Positions 31,482-42,250 are shown, counted from the first letter of the stretch. The stretch: DNA of 64,000 nt from Vibrio cidicii (GCF_009763805.1 NZ_CP046803.1:372001-436000), one strand, 5' to 3'. Program-made: numbers and translations. Notes: generated from the sequence alone by a model not told the origin.

Positions 31482-32360
31482 TTACTTAGTCACGACTTTG
31501 AGTGGTACAGGAATGTACTCTTCGACTTCACCACCTTTAAGGACTTTGTCGGCCGTTTCGATGCCCAATGCACCAATCAGATCAGGTTGCTGGGCAATAG
31601 TCGCCGCCAACTTGCCACGATTCACCGCCGCAATACCGTCTTCTGTGCCATCAAAGCCGACGATTACAACCTGTTTTCCAGATGCTTGTACTGCGCGCAG
31701 TGCGCCTAGCGCCATCTCATCGTTTTGCGCGAAAACCGCTTGCACATCAGGATTGGCCGCCAGCAGGTTTTCCATTACGTTCAACCCTTTGGTGCGGTCA
31801 AAATCGGCAGGCTGACTGGCAAGCACTTGCATGCCACTCTCTTTCACCGCGTTCATAAAACCTTCACCACGCTCACGAGCAGCGGAAGTGCCAGCGATGC
31901 CTTCAAGTTGAATAACTTTGGCTTTTTCACCCACTTTTTCAATGATGTAGCTACCCGCCATTTCACCGCCGATCACGTTATCAGAAGCGATGTGGCTGAC
32001 GACTTCACCACGGCTCGCACCGCGATCGAGTGTCAACACAGGGATCTTCGCCTGATTAGCCATGCGAATAGCGTTAGACACGGCATCCGAATCCGTCGGG
32101 TTGATCAAAATAGCTTTCACACCACGAATGGTCAGGTCTTCCACATTAGAAAGCTCTTTGCTTGGGTCGTTTTGCGAATCGAGTACGATCAAGTCGTAAC
32201 CCAGTTCTTTCGCTTTACTTTCCGCGCCGTCTTTCATGGTGACAAAGAACGGATTGTTTAGCGTTGAAAGTACGATTGCCATCGTATCTTGCGCCTGTGC
32301 AGCAACAGAAACCGTGGAGCTCAGCAGCGCAGCAGAAATTAAAGTGGCCAGTTTGTTCAT
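31482..32360 (-). CDS. rbsB: Ribose ABC transporter, periplasmic binding protein RbsB
   Basis: A 292-residue periplasmic D-ribose receptor that delivers sugar to RbsAC and can also dock with a chemoreceptor. Signal peptide about 1-23 ([23 protein letters not shown]). The mature start [23 protein letters not shown] is the conserved sugar-binding strand. Others are [18 protein letters not shown] and [16 protein letters not shown]. Length is close to E. coli RbsB (296). Confidence 0.96.
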   Translation of the reverse strand: MNKLATLISAALLSSTVSVAAQAQDTMAIVLSTLNNPFFVTMKDGAESKAKELGYDLIVLDSQNDPSKELSNVEDLTIRGVKAILINPTDSDAVSNAIRMANQAKIPVLTLDRGASRGEVVSHIASDNVIGGEMAGSYIIEKVGEKAKVIQLEGIAGTSAARERGEGFMNAVKESGMQVLASQPADFDRTKGLNVMENLLAANPDVQAVFAQNDEMALGALRAVQASGKQVVIVGFDGTEDGIAAVNRGKLAATIAQQPDLIGALGIETADKVLKGGEVEEYIPVPLKVVTK

Positions 32361-32414
32361 GTTATTGTCCTTATTGTTGTGTAGGGGGAGCAGAGTGGTC
32401 CTTCCGCTCGTTGG

Positions 32415-33398
32415 TTACTTATTCTTGTTGTCCACCATGACGGCCAGCAGAATCACCGCTGCTTTTGCAATCATCTGGTAGTAAGAGGAAACATCCAATA
32501 GATTCAGTGCGTTATTCAAGAATCCGATGATCAGTGCGCCAATCAAGGTGCCCATGATTCGCCCTTTGCCGCCCATTAAGCTGGTTCCGCCGAGCACCAC
32601 GGCCGCAATCGCATCCAATTCGTACCCCATACCAGCGGTGGGCTGTGCGGACGAAAGACGCGATGTAACGATGATGCCAGCCAGCGCCGCCAACAGACCA
32701 CAGATGGCGTACACGCCAATCTTGACGCGATCAACATTGATACCAGAGAGGCGAGTTGCCGATTCATTGCCTCCTAAGGCGTAGACGTAGCGACCAAAAC
32801 GGGTGTGATTGAGCAGATACCATGCCGCGGCAAACACCACCACCATCAACCAAACTGGCACCGGAATGCCTAACGCATAGCCGGTACCGAACCAAGCAAA
32901 CGCATCAGAAGCATCACTAAATCCGGTTGAAATAGGACGACCATCGGTATAAACCATGGTTACACCGCGCAGCAGCGTCATGGTTACCAGCGTGGCGATA
33001 AATGCCTGTACTTTGCCTTTGGCGATGATGATGCCGCTGATCGCACCTAACGCAGCACCAGCCACCAAAGCGGTAGGAATGGCAATAAGCACCGGTACTT
33101 CCATTGCGACCAAACTGGCCGCAAAAGCGCCACACAAGGCCAACACCGAGCCAACACTCAAATCGATCCCCGCGGTAAGAATGACTAGAGTCATACCCAC
33201 TGCAATAATCGCGTTAACGGATGTCTGGCGCAAAATGTTCAAAATGTTGTCGATGGTGAAAAAATTTGGATTCAAAAATGAGACAACAACGATCAAAAAC
33301 AGCAATGCAATCAGTGATTTCTGTTCAATCAACCACTCTTTACTCAGCAGTTTTTTGCCGCCTGTATTGCTCGGCTTACTCATGGTTTTACTGTTCAT
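32415..33398 (-). CDS. rbsC: Ribose ABC transporter, permease RbsC
   Basis: A 327-residue inner-membrane permease with about eight to ten helices. The conserved segments are [23 protein letters not shown] and the cytoplasmic loop [26 protein letters not shown], which couples to the ATPase. Its ATG overlaps the rbsA stop by four bases (ATGA), so the two are likely translationally coupled. Confidence 0.96.
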   Translation of the reverse strand: MNSKTMSKPSNTGGKKLLSKEWLIEQKSLIALLFLIVVVSFLNPNFFTIDNILNILRQTSVNAIIAVGMTLVILTAGIDLSVGSVLALCGAFAASLVAMEVPVLIAIPTALVAGAALGAISGIIIAKGKVQAFIATLVTMTLLRGVTMVYTDGRPISTGFSDASDAFAWFGTGYALGIPVPVWLMVVVFAAAWYLLNHTRFGRYVYALGGNESATRLSGINVDRVKIGVYAICGLLAALAGIIVTSRLSSAQPTAGMGYELDAIAAVVLGGTSLMGGKGRIMGTLIGALIIGFLNNALNLLDVSSYYQMIAKAAVILLAVMVDNKNK

Positions 33399-34900
33399 GC
33401 GGCTTCCTCAGATAGCGTTTTACCGACTGCACACGCCATCAGTTTTTCCTGATTCGCGTCTTTTGCATCAAATTCTCCGGTGATGCGTCCTTCGTGCATG
33501 ACTAAGATGCGATCACTCATACCAAGCACCTCAGGCATTTCCGATGACACCAAAATGATGCTCATCCCCTCGGCTTTGAACTTATTGATTAATTGATAAA
33601 TCTCTTTTTTTGCCCCGACATCCACACCACGTGTCGGCTCATCGAGGATCAGTACTTTAGGCCGCGTCATCAACCCTTTGGCAATCGCCACTTTTTGCTG
33701 ATTACCACCCGATAAATTGCCAATGATTTGTTCGCGGCTTGGCGTTTTGATATTGAATAGCTGGATAAAGTCATCCACCGCCGTCACTTCATCGCCATGC
33801 TGGATTTGCATCCCTTTGCTCAGTTTATCCAGCGCGCAGAGTGTCATATTCTCTTTCACCGACAGCCCTAATACCAAGCCATCGCCTTTGCGATCCTCGG
33901 AAATGTAGGCGATGCCGTTGGCTAGGCCATCTTGCGGGCTCACCGGATTAATGGTTTTCTGTTCAAGGTTTATCACTCCGCGCTCACTCGGCAGCGCACC
34001 GTAAATCACCTTCATCAATTCGGTGCGCCCTGCGCCCATCAAACCGGAAATGCCGAGGATCTCGCCACGTTTTAGGCTAAAGCTGACATCATGAACACCA
34101 GATCCTGTGAGCCCCACCACTTGCAAACAGGTCTCACCATGTTTGACGTCAATGCGTGGGTACTGCTCTTCCAGCTTACGGCCAACCATCATCTCGATCA
34201 GCCCCTCTTCATCCGTCTCCGCTACAGCACATTGAGCAATGAATTTTCCGTCGCGCAGCACGGTAATGTCGTCGCAGATCTCGAAGATCTCTTTGAGACG
34301 GTGAGAGATATAGACGATGCCACAGCCTTGATCGCGCAGTTCGTTGATCACGCCAAACAAGGCTTGCGTTTCCGTGTCCGTCAAAGCGTCGGTTGGCTCA
34401 TCCATGATGATGACACGCGACTCAAACGAGAGCGCTTTGGCGATTTCCACCATCTGCTGCTCGCCCAAACTCAGTTCACCGAGTCGCGTTTTCGCGCTGT
34501 GCTTTACTTTCAAGCGGGCCAGTAATTTATCCGCCATCTGGTACATTTTGGCCCAGTCAATGCGACCAAATTTGGTGGTTATTTCACGGCCAAGAAAGAT
34601 GTTTTCCGCAATAGTCAATTGCGGTATCAGATTCAATTCTTGGTGAATAATACTGATACCCGCTTGCTGGGAGTCTCGCGGACCTTTAAATGTGGTTTCA
34701 CGGCCTTGATAGAGGATGCTGCCAGCGTCTTTGTGGTAAATCCCCGTCAGCACTTTCATTAAGGTGGACTTGCCCGCGCCATTTTCCCCCATTAGCGCCA
34801 TCACTCGGCCGGGATAGACATTGAGTGATGCTTTATCCAGCGCTTTGACACCCGGAAATGCTTTCTCAATGTTGTTCAGTTGCAGTATCGCCTCACTCAT
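33395..34900 (-). CDS. rbsA: Ribose ABC transporter, ATPase RbsA
   Basis: A 501-residue tandem ATPase for ribose import. The first nucleotide-binding half has [24 protein letters not shown] and [14 protein letters not shown]. The second half has [10 protein letters not shown] (a degenerate Walker A), [15 protein letters not shown] and [19 protein letters not shown]. This asymmetry is normal for the family. Same length as E. coli RbsA. It starts 24 bases after the corrected rbsD stop. Confidence 0.96.
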   Translation of the reverse strand: MSEAILQLNNIEKAFPGVKALDKASLNVYPGRVMALMGENGAGKSTLMKVLTGIYHKDAGSILYQGRETTFKGPRDSQQAGISIIHQELNLIPQLTIAENIFLGREITTKFGRIDWAKMYQMADKLLARLKVKHSAKTRLGELSLGEQQMVEIAKALSFESRVIIMDEPTDALTDTETQALFGVINELRDQGCGIVYISHRLKEIFEICDDITVLRDGKFIAQCAVAETDEEGLIEMMVGRKLEEQYPRIDVKHGETCLQVVGLTGSGVHDVSFSLKRGEILGISGLMGAGRTELMKVIYGALPSERGVINLEQKTINPVSPQDGLANGIAYISEDRKGDGLVLGLSVKENMTLCALDKLSKGMQIQHGDEVTAVDDFIQLFNIKTPSREQIIGNLSGGNQQKVAIAKGLMTRPKVLILDEPTRGVDVGAKKEIYQLINKFKAEGMSIILVSSEMPEVLGMSDRILVMHEGRITGEFDAKDANQEKLMACAVGKTLSEEAA

Positions 34901-34924
34901 ACTTTACCCTCACGTTCTCGCCGC

Positions 34925-35345
34925 TTAAAAAACCACACCGGCCTGAAAAATAACGTTGGCATAAGGCGTACATTCGCCCGTTTCTCACCACCGCTTTGCT
35001 TTGCTGAGTACGTTGCTTAAACTCTTGATGAGACACATAGGAAATGGCGATGCTCTTGCCAGTGCATTCTTGCTCTTGCTGCAATTGAACAAGCAGCGCC
35101 TGATGAAGCTCTGGGCTAACTTGAGCAAATTCCTCCGCCATCACCACCCCTTCAATCTGCGATTCTGACAAGAAAACGCCAACCGTTTCTATAAAGCTGG
35201 GGACGCCATGAGTCAGCGCCAAATCAATGCGTGTCACTTGATCGGGAATGGGCAAACCCGCATCACAAATGGTGATCTCATCGGTGTGTCCCAAAGTGGC
35301 CACCAGATAAGAAAGGTCAGAGTTTATCAGGGTACTTTTTTTCAT
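34925..35345 (-). CDS. rbsD: D-ribose pyranase RbsD; single-base frameshift near the C terminus
   Basis: Converts beta-ribopyranose to ribofuranose for the kinase. As written the frame runs on to 34893 with a 150-residue product whose last 27 residues are unlike the family (NGRMYALCQRYFSGRC). On the minus strand, removing one A from GAAAC (GTTTC at 34980-34984 on plus) gives VVRTGECTPYANVIFQAGVVF and a stop at 34925. The product is then 139 residues, the usual RbsD length. Catalytic His20 lies in LGHTDEITICDAGLP. It is the first gene of rbsDACBKR, 52 bases downstream of the operator. The C-terminal residues lost as written form part of the active site in known structures. Confidence 0.93.
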
Positions 35346-35397
35346 TGTGTCTCTCTCGGTACGTTGGAAAAATCCGAGTATCCTCGTCGGAAAATCA

Positions 35398-35417
35398 TCA
35401 TCGAAACGTTTCGATGA
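35398..35417. promoter_or_regulatory. RbsR operator, perfect 20-bp palindrome
   Basis: The half-site TCATCGAAAC is followed directly by its reverse complement GTTTCGATGA. The central CGAAACGTTTCG is the core found in RbsR-type LacI-family operators. It sits just upstream of rbsD. A TATACT -10-like element lies immediately upstream at about 35423-35428 on the minus strand. A TGTGA half-site at about 35464 could be a weak CRP site. Confidence 0.85.
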
Positions 35418-35622
35418 GATAGTATATCGCGCGGTATAATTTGCTATTGCTCCCCACTCAATCTGTGATAACGATCTTGCAAAGACCAGCTAGTGGTAAA
35501 AAAACAGCGCAATCGATCACAAATAAATTTCGACAAAATTCACGAAACCAGTATTCTATGTCGAGCAAATTGTTAACAAATGCTCTTGCTGGTCACGTTT
35601 TGTTTCAGGAAATCTTCGCCCT

Positions 35623-36243
35623 ATGAACCTTGCATTGCTTTCTGCTTTTATCCCAACTTTCTTCTTTGTCTCGATTACGCCCGGCATGTGCATGACGCTG
35701 GCACTGAGCTTGGGCATGAGTATTGGCTACAAACGCACTTTATGGATGATGATCGGTGAACTCGCCGGAGTGGCGTTGGTTTCGGTGTCGGCGGTGATTG
35801 GCATTGCGGCTATCATGCTCAACTACCCGATGCTGTTTGTCAGTTTCAAGGTGTTAGGCGCACTCTATTTGATCTACCTTGGCGTGCAGATGTGGCGTTC
35901 GAAAGGCAAGTTAGCATTATCAGGCGATGGCAGCCCCGTCATGGTCGGTGGTAACTGGAATTTGGTGATACAAGGCTTTATCACCGCCATTGCGAACCCC
36001 AAAGGTTGGGCGTTTATGATTTCGCTGTTGCCGCCTTTTATCGATCAATCGGCGCCACTCACCCCACAACTAATACTGTTAGTCGGCATTATTCTCATCT
36101 CGGAGTTTGTCTGTATGACGCTCTACGCCACCGGCGGTAAGGGGCTAAAACGCATTCTTGGCAAATCACAAAATGTGCGGACGCTCAACCGAATTGCAGG
36201 CAGCTTGATGGTCGGCGTCGGCATCTGGTTGTTTTTTAGCTAA
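35623..36243 (+). CDS. LysE/RhtB-family amino-acid exporter
   Basis: A 206-residue inner-membrane protein with about six helices. The family start is recognisable (FIPTFFFVSITPGMCMTLALSLGMSIGYKR), followed by LGALYLIYLGVQMWRSKG and the conserved FITAIANPKGWAFMISLLPPFID. The family exports amino acids or analogues such as homoserine and threonine. The exact substrate is not visible. It is divergent from the ribose operon and convergent with the Mpo1-like gene seven bases away. Confidence 0.9.
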   Translation: MNLALLSAFIPTFFFVSITPGMCMTLALSLGMSIGYKRTLWMMIGELAGVALVSVSAVIGIAAIMLNYPMLFVSFKVLGALYLIYLGVQMWRSKGKLALSGDGSPVMVGGNWNLVIQGFITAIANPKGWAFMISLLPPFIDQSAPLTPQLILLVGIILISEFVCMTLYATGGKGLKRILGKSQNVRTLNRIAGSLMVGVGIWLFFS

Positions 36244-36250
36244 GGAGCCG

Positions 36251-36685
36251 TTAGCGCTTTCTAAACACCCAGATCGGCCCGATGAGGAGAAACTGCAAGT
36301 CTTCAAAAAAGGACGGCTTTTTACCTTCAATTTTATGGCCAATGAACTGCAACAGCCACAAGCAGACAAACAGCGCCAAGGCGAGAGTAAAAACGGGCAG
36401 TTGCAAAAGTGCTAAGCTCCAAGCCAGCGCGATGCAAGACAAGGTATAACCGAGCATCAGCAAGAAGACACTCAGTGAAAGGCGAAAATAAAATACCCAC
36501 ACCGGTAAGGCTGCGAGCCAGACCCAATTGAGTGTCATGCCAGACAAAGTAATGGGGGGAATGGACCAGATCAGCGCCACCACAGAGAAAAAAATCCCCG
36601 GCACTGCAATGGTGTGGATACGCTGATTGATCGGGTGTTGATGGCTTTGCCCGTAAGCGTCAAGCCACTGAGTCAAGGTACGCAT
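36251..36685 (-). CDS. Mpo1-like (DUF962) membrane protein
   Basis: A 144-residue membrane protein with four hydrophobic helices. It carries the family marks WLDAYGQSHQHPINQRIHTIAVP near the N terminus and LLQFIGHKIEGKKPSFFEDLQFLLIGPIWV near the C terminus. In yeast, Mpo1 is an iron-dependent dioxygenase of 2-hydroxy fatty acid breakdown, with the paired His residues as metal ligands. Whether the bacterial protein does this is unproven. It lies 21 bases downstream of the MmcQ/YjbR-type gene and may be co-transcribed. Confidence 0.85.
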   Translation of the reverse strand: MRTLTQWLDAYGQSHQHPINQRIHTIAVPGIFFSVVALIWSIPPITLSGMTLNWVWLAALPVWVFYFRLSLSVFLLMLGYTLSCIALAWSLALLQLPVFTLALALFVCLWLLQFIGHKIEGKKPSFFEDLQFLLIGPIWVFRKR

Positions 36686-36706
36686 CGCCTCCCCCTCCTG
36701 ATTGCG

Positions 36707-37048
36707 CTAAAGTGGCCGCTGTGACTTGGGCAGTTTGGCCACCACTAAGTCGTACGAGCGCTGACACAAATCTTCGATCAAGCCATCCTCGACGTCACCA
36801 GCAAAATAGACCGTGATCCAGTGGCGTTTATTCGTATGGTAACCCGGTGTGATGGCGCTAAATTGTGCACAGAGCACTTCGCCATCTTCTGGTTTGGCTT
36901 TGAGCGTGACGTACTCTTTTCCCTCGCGCGTGGCCAAAATAGCAAACATTTTCTCTTTGACCTTATAAACCAGAGCATCTGGACCAAAAGGAAAATCACT
37001 TTGCGCGCAGTTGAAGGTGTCTAGGTATTGCTGTAACTCGTTGATCGT
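36707..37048 (-). CDS. MmcQ/YjbR-family protein
   Basis: A 113-residue cytoplasmic protein of the CyaY-like fold family. The start is MTINELQQYL, 12 residues inside the longest frame, because GGAGAGAG lies just before it. Family features are the FPFGPDALVYKVKEKMFAIL strand pair, VTLKAKPED and the PGYHTNKRHWITVYF segment. The function of the family is poorly known; DNA binding has been suggested. Probably first gene of a two-gene unit with the Mpo1-like gene. Confidence 0.87.
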   Translation of the reverse strand, partial: TINELQQYLDTFNCAQSDFPFGPDALVYKVKEKMFAILATREGKEYVTLKAKPEDGEVLCAQFSAITPGYHTNKRHWITVYFAGDVEDGLIEDLCQRSYDLVVAKLPKSQRPL

Positions 37049-37145
37049 CATCACTCTCTCCACCAAGGAAATCCGTTGCATCATAAGATGCCACTGATTA
37101 ATGATAAGTTAAGCATTAGAAATAGCGTGTTGTGAAGCCGCACAT

Positions 37146-37169
37146 AAAAAAAGAGCACTCACGGCTCTT
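37146..37169 (-). terminator. Terminator of ravA-viaA
   Basis: Arms AAGAGC/GCTCTT (37151-37156, 37164-37169) with a seven-base loop are followed on the minus strand by seven T, 14 bases after the viaA stop. Confidence 0.85.
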
Positions 37170-37182
37170 TTGGTTTTTCTCG

Positions 37183-38628
37183 TTACCATTTTTTCATTAG
37201 GCGGCCGACCAAACTTGGGTGGTAAGTCCAGCAGTGATCAAACATCGACATCAACTCAGGGTTGCCATATTTGGACAAGCTTACCGCGTGAAAACGGTTT
37301 TGTTGCAACTTAAGCTGCTCGACCTTCGCCAGCATCTCTTCCGACTGTCTCGGCGCGATAAAATCTGACAGCACGACCAGATCCGCGTTGCGATACTTCT
37401 CGCCGCTCATCAGCTCAATCGATTTAAGCAATACGGGCTCAAACGCAGTGCCGCCATGAAAGGTATAAGTGAGGAAGTCCGCTGCTTCACGCAAGCCATC
37501 TTGGCGTGTCAATTCATAGGTGATCTGCTCGGTGGAGAATAAGATCACATAACAATCACGCTCTTCTGCCAATGCAATCTGCATCAGCGCGTAGGCCATC
37601 GCTTTAGCGCTTTGCTCTGGAAAACCACTCATCGAGCCAGATGCGTCAACACAAATAACAAACGGCCCTTTTTCAATCTCAACTTGCTGGTTATCTGGTT
37701 TATGCGCTTTTACTTTACGCAGAGTGCGCGATTTGCCTTTGACTCGATAGTTCATTAAACGTTTATCGGCCAAATGCTTGTAAAACACCACTTCCAGCTC
37801 CGGATAGGCGAGAAACATGGTTTCATTCGGCAGCAGTTTGTTGAGATCATCACTCTCGTGAATGCCGACAATGTCATCGGTGGCTTCATCGCTTTTCTCT
37901 TCCACCATCTGCAGCTCTTCCGCTGGTGTGCGATAGAGATCCGGATCATCCACCTCATTCGCCATGCGGCCAAGCTGCTCGGCTATCTCTTGTAAACCTT
38001 TGTTCTTTTTAAGAAATTCGGCGTAACGTTTCATCACAGAAACGTCCGTCTTGCTCAGCTTAGCTGCCGCCATGTCCCACAGACGCCCCACACTGCCTTC
38101 ATCGCCACCGTCGGTCACTTTGTCCATGCTTTTCATGGTTTCCATGCGCTGATACATGTCGGTGAGCATTTTCTCTTTGTTCGCTTCCAGCTCAGTAAGC
38201 TGCGCTTGTTTGACCGCGTCGCTTAAACTCTGATACCACTGGTCACAGAAGTAGTGTGGAAACATAGGGTTAAACACCCCTTTGTTTCTTTCCAGCAGCC
38301 TACGCGCCTGCATGTAAAACGCGGAATGCCACTCCAGTTTCTTCACTACCTCGTCGATCTGCTCGAAAAACTCGCGCTCACTGAGGTGAATAACACTTTG
38401 ATAGAGCGACAACTCTTGCTGGAAGCGCTCCGTTTCGCACACTTTGGTAATACGTCGCTTAACGCTACCGCGCCATTTGAGCAGGTGGTTTTTTACCGAG
38501 GATTTGACACCTTGGTTTTCCGCCATCACCATGAGTTGCGATCGGGCCATTAAATCATTCACCGCAGACTCAACAATGCCTGAGTCTGCAATCATTAACG
38601 CGAGGTTAAGGCTATCGGCTCCCAGCAT
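37183..38628 (-). CDS. viaA: VWA-domain protein ViaA
   Basis: A 481-residue partner of the RavA ATPase (E. coli ViaA has 483). The helical N-terminal part is followed by a von Willebrand factor A domain (about 315-475) with the metal-ion site DASGSMSG, a conserved Thr in FHGGTAFEP and the Asp in VVLSDFIAPR. In E. coli the pair affects respiratory complexes and aminoglycoside sensitivity. It begins nine bases after ravA ends, so they form one operon. Confidence 0.94.
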   Translation of the reverse strand: MLGADSLNLALMIADSGIVESAVNDLMARSQLMVMAENQGVKSSVKNHLLKWRGSVKRRITKVCETERFQQELSLYQSVIHLSEREFFEQIDEVVKKLEWHSAFYMQARRLLERNKGVFNPMFPHYFCDQWYQSLSDAVKQAQLTELEANKEKMLTDMYQRMETMKSMDKVTDGGDEGSVGRLWDMAAAKLSKTDVSVMKRYAEFLKKNKGLQEIAEQLGRMANEVDDPDLYRTPAEELQMVEEKSDEATDDIVGIHESDDLNKLLPNETMFLAYPELEVVFYKHLADKRLMNYRVKGKSRTLRKVKAHKPDNQQVEIEKGPFVICVDASGSMSGFPEQSAKAMAYALMQIALAEERDCYVILFSTEQITYELTRQDGLREAADFLTYTFHGGTAFEPVLLKSIELMSGEKYRNADLVVLSDFIAPRQSEEMLAKVEQLKLQQNRFHAVSLSKYGNPELMSMFDHCWTYHPSLVGRLMKKW

Positions 38629-38637
38629 GGCGGCTCC

Positions 38638-40305
38638 TTACGAAAAGTACTCGTTGAGATGCTTAATGCGGAACATGGTTTTCTCACTTTCGCTTTTGGT
38701 GGTTTCCAGCGTGTGATTGACCTGTTGCAGCGTTGCTTCCATTAAACGAGGCAGTTCCGGATCAATGAAGTTGTGTGGCAAGGCACCATGAAAATCGCTG
38801 CGCGCTTTGCGTAAGTGGTGTTCAGCCTCGGTGAGTTTGCTAAAAGCGCTGTCACATTTTTCTACCCATTTTTGGTAGTGTTCTTGGTTAAGCCCCTCTT
38901 TCGTCACCAAACTGACCAGCACAGCGCGGTTGGCAATATCGCGAACGACTAAGTTATTTGAGGCATCTAAATCGAACTTGAGACGACACAAGTTGGTATT
39001 TTGATTGACAAAACCATAGAGGTCACCTTGACCTTCTTTGATCAGGCGATCCAACTCATCTTTTTGCACATATACCCAGCGGCTATCGCCTCGTTCAGAT
39101 TCAGAGACTGACATGTTGCTTTGTAGTAGCACCAGTTTGACCAGATTACGCGTTGGCCCAACGCTGTAAATGCGCGCTTCTGAAGTATCAAAATGGTGTA
39201 CCTCTTTCCCTTTACGCAAAAGACCCGCCGAGGATTCCATCGACAAGACAATGCCGTACTGCTCTTCCAGCTCCTGCTGAATATCCGCCAGCTCTTCGCG
39301 ACAATGGTCTATTTGGTGCTGTACGTTCTTTTGATCAAACGCATAGCTAAGGGCAAACTCTTGGATGACAGAAGTGACCACGTCACGAGAGTCAGGGCTA
39401 TTCCACAAGCAGTCTTGCAGTAACAGCAGATCCAGTGGATTGATCTCGTCACGACCATTGAAAAAGGCGCTCGCTTTGAGAAGGCGCACCGCCTTTTTCC
39501 AGCGACGGTCAGAGACATAGAGATCCATGTCAGCCGCATCATAGCCTTGAGCTTCCACTTTCTCTTCCAGCATCGATTTGAGCTGATAGAGTTTTTCAAA
39601 CACTTTATCGTTGAGTTTGAGTGACTCGAGCACCTGCTGCCAATGATGATACTCTTCATCAGTGATCGCCAAACCCTCAGGAATGCGCGCCTCTTCTGGC
39701 GTACCGACTGTCAGCATCGATTTGAAATTTTGCTTGTTCTGGATTCGATTGACGAAGACACGCACCAACATCCGATCGTACAAGGCTTCAAGACCACTGT
39801 CTTCATCCGGTAATTCGTTAGACGCAGAAATCAGCAGACGCATCGGTACACGCTCGATATCGCTGCCATTTTTAAAGGTCTTTTCATTGACGACGGTAAG
39901 AAGCGTGTTGAGAATCGCTGGCCCTGCTTTCCAGATTTCATCCAAAAACACCACTTGCGCCGTCGGCAGATAGCCTTGAGTTAAGCGCACATAACGGCCA
40001 TTGTCTTTCAGTTCTTGAATGCTCAGCGGCCCAAACACTTCTTCTGGCGTGGAAAAACGCGTCATCAGGTATTCAAAATAGCTGCTGTTGTCAAATGCTT
40101 GGATAAGGCGCTTTGCAATCAAACTCTTAGCAATACCCGGAGGGCCAAGAAGAAACACGCTTTCACCAGCCAAAGCGGCCAATAAACAGAGTTTGATGGT
40201 ATATTCACGTTCATAAACGCCATCAGCCAGCGCTAAAGAGAGTTTGTTAATTCTTTCGGAAAGTAACGCTTTGTCTGCGTTTGACGCAAAAGAGGGGCGA
40301 ATCAT
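38638..40305 (-). CDS. ravA: MoxR-family AAA+ ATPase RavA
   Basis: A 555-residue hexameric AAA+ ATPase, somewhat longer than E. coli RavA (498). Walker A is GPPGIAKS (about 55-62). Walker B is VVFLDEIWKAGPAILNTLL. Sensor 1 is ISASNELPDEDSGLEALYDRM. The C-terminal half is the helical, oligomer-contact region of the family (LARA-like segment and a coiled tail, HTLETTKSESEKTM). It acts with ViaA. Confidence 0.94.
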   Translation of the reverse strand: MIRPSFASNADKALLSERINKLSLALADGVYEREYTIKLCLLAALAGESVFLLGPPGIAKSLIAKRLIQAFDNSSYFEYLMTRFSTPEEVFGPLSIQELKDNGRYVRLTQGYLPTAQVVFLDEIWKAGPAILNTLLTVVNEKTFKNGSDIERVPMRLLISASNELPDEDSGLEALYDRMLVRVFVNRIQNKQNFKSMLTVGTPEEARIPEGLAITDEEYHHWQQVLESLKLNDKVFEKLYQLKSMLEEKVEAQGYDAADMDLYVSDRRWKKAVRLLKASAFFNGRDEINPLDLLLLQDCLWNSPDSRDVVTSVIQEFALSYAFDQKNVQHQIDHCREELADIQQELEEQYGIVLSMESSAGLLRKGKEVHHFDTSEARIYSVGPTRNLVKLVLLQSNMSVSESERGDSRWVYVQKDELDRLIKEGQGDLYGFVNQNTNLCRLKFDLDASNNLVVRDIANRAVLVSLVTKEGLNQEHYQKWVEKCDSAFSKLTEAEHHLRKARSDFHGALPHNFIDPELPRLMEATLQQVNHTLETTKSESEKTMFRIKHLNEYFS

Positions 40306-40582
40306 TACGTTACTCCTGATTCAGATCGATTCGATTACACGTACTTTTATACATTTGTTATCACTTTGTTACAAGTGTATTTTGTGCGGAGAAGCCCTTA
40401 TATCAGAAGTCGCTTTCGCTTGACAACGGGTAAACAAAGATTGCATTTATGGGGCGCAAATCACTGATTGCGCAATCGATAAAGCAGCGTTTACATAATT
40501 ATTGCTTTTTTTTGGCTTGGTTAGTGCGTATCTTGTCTGCAGAATTTTTTACAAATCTGTTAACTAGGAAAGTCGTTTTGAC

Positions 40583-41098
40583 ATGAGAAAAATCATACAT
40601 AAATGGAAAAACATCGCCCTGGTTGAAGAAAATATTGCCCTACCTAACGGCAAATCTGTCTGTCATACCACCATCCAACATCCCGGCGCAGCGGTCATTT
40701 TGCCCGTCACGGCGTCAGGCGAAATTGTGCTGATCAATCAGTATCGCCCTTCGTTAAAAAAATGGCTGTTGGAACTTCCGGCGGGCACCAAAGAGGCCAA
40801 TGAAGATCCACTCACCTGTGCTCAACGAGAGTTAGAGGAAGAAACTGGTTACAGTGCAGAGTGCTTTTACTCACTGGGTCAAGTCACGCCGCTGGCTGGA
40901 TTTTGCGATGAAATCCAATATCTGTACGTGGCAAAGCAGTTGCGTCTAACCAACCGCTATCAATGTGATGACGATGAAGTGATTCAAGTCGTCACCATGC
41001 CAGTCTCGCAATTAGAAGAGAAAATTATTGACGGCAGCATCAGTGATGGCAAAACCATTGCTTGTTTGAGTAAAGCCAAACTGTGCGGTTATCTCTAA
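40583..41098 (+). CDS. Nudix hydrolase, ADP-ribose pyrophosphatase-like
   Basis: A 171-residue enzyme expected to cleave a nucleoside diphosphate linked to another group. The Nudix box is GTKEANEDPLTCAQRELEEETGY (residues about 70-92) with the metal-binding REXXEE. Just before it are INQYRPSLKKWLLELPAG, typical of ADP-ribose/ADP-sugar pyrophosphatases. The substrate is inferred from this resemblance. It is 39 bases before the threonine aldolase gene, possibly one transcript. Confidence 0.88.
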   Translation: MRKIIHKWKNIALVEENIALPNGKSVCHTTIQHPGAAVILPVTASGEIVLINQYRPSLKKWLLELPAGTKEANEDPLTCAQRELEEETGYSAECFYSLGQVTPLAGFCDEIQYLYVAKQLRLTNRYQCDDDEVIQVVTMPVSQLEEKIIDGSISDGKTIACLSKAKLCGYL

Positions 41099-41137
41099 AG
41101 AGAAAAAGTCACCAATAAAACAGTAAAGTCAGGAGAA

Positions 41138-42161
41138 ATGATGGCTAGCAATAAAATTGATTTTCGCTCCGATACCGTCACTCAGCCTACCCCGGCGATG
41201 CGTGAAGCCATGGCCAACGCGCTGGTGGGCGATGATGTCTACGGCGATGATCCAACCGTCAACGAGTTAGAAGCGTTTGCCGCAAGCGAAACGGGTTTTG
41301 AAGCTGCGCTTTTCACCACTTCGGGCACTCAGGCAAACTTACTCGGCTTGATGTCTCACTGTGAACGGGGGGATGAATACTTGTGTGGCCAACAAGCGCA
41401 CAACTATCGCTACGAAGCGGGAGGCGCAGCAGTGTTAGGCTCGATTCAGCCGCAGCCGATTGAGAACAATCCAGATGGCACATTGCCTTTTGATAAACTC
41501 GCCGCTGCGATTAAGCCCGATGACAGCCATTTCGCCCGTACCAAGCTGCTTAGCTTAGAAAACACCATTAACGGTAAAGTGTTACCACTAAGCTATCTTC
41601 AACAAGCGCGCGCTTTTACCAACAAACATGGGCTGAAAATGCATCTTGATGGGGCGCGTGTCTACAATGCCGCCGTAGCGCTGGATGTTCCAGTGCGTGA
41701 AATCGCTCAGTATTTCGATTCCATGACCATCTGCCTGTCTAAAGGGCTCGCCGCGCCTGTCGGTTTCTTTGCTTTTGGGAAGCAAAGAGTACATCACTAA
41801 AGCGCGTCGTTTGCGCAAAATGGTTGGCGGCGGTATGCGCCAAGCGGGCATTTTAGCCGCCGCAGGTAAATTGGCACTGACCGAGCAAGTGAGCCAACTT
41901 AAAACGGACCACGACAACGCAAAAGCGCTGGCACACGGGCTTGCGACACTGCCCGGGTTTGATGTCAATCCGCAATGGGTGCAAACCAACATTGTGTTTG
42001 CCAAACTCGATGATAGCGTCGATATCGCAACCCTAGCGCAAAAGCTAAAGCAAGAGCAGATCATCGTCTCCCCGGGAAATCCAATCCGCTTTGTCACCCA
42101 TAAGGACATCAGTCGCGAAGACATCGATCGGTTGCTCAGCGTATTACGCTCCTATTTATGA
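41138..42161 (+). CDS. ltaE: Low-specificity L-threonine aldolase; single-base frameshift
   Basis: PLP enzyme splitting L-threonine or allo-threonine into glycine and acetaldehyde. It has 340 residues after correction. The N terminus is the family's (KIDFRSDTVTQPTPAMREAM), and the PLP lysine is K202 in CLSKGLAAPVG. The first frame stops at 41800 after FFAFGKQRVHH. Removing one T from GTTTC at 41763-41767 gives [32 protein letters not shown] and joins the second frame. AGGAG precedes the start; ATG at 41138 or at 41141 could be used. Confidence 0.94.
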
Positions 42162-42168
42162 TTTTCAT

Positions 42169-42205
42169 GGCAGAGCTCGTTACTGACGATGCTCTGCCCC
42201 ATTTT
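42169..42205 (+). terminator. Terminator after ltaE
   Basis: Eight-base perfect arms GGCAGAGC/GCTCTGCC (42169-42176, 42191-42198) are followed by CCATTTTA. Moderate strength. Confidence 0.6.
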
Positions 42206-42250
42206 ACTCAAGAGTATTTTGTTTAACCGTCATTTGGAGTCTCCACTGCA

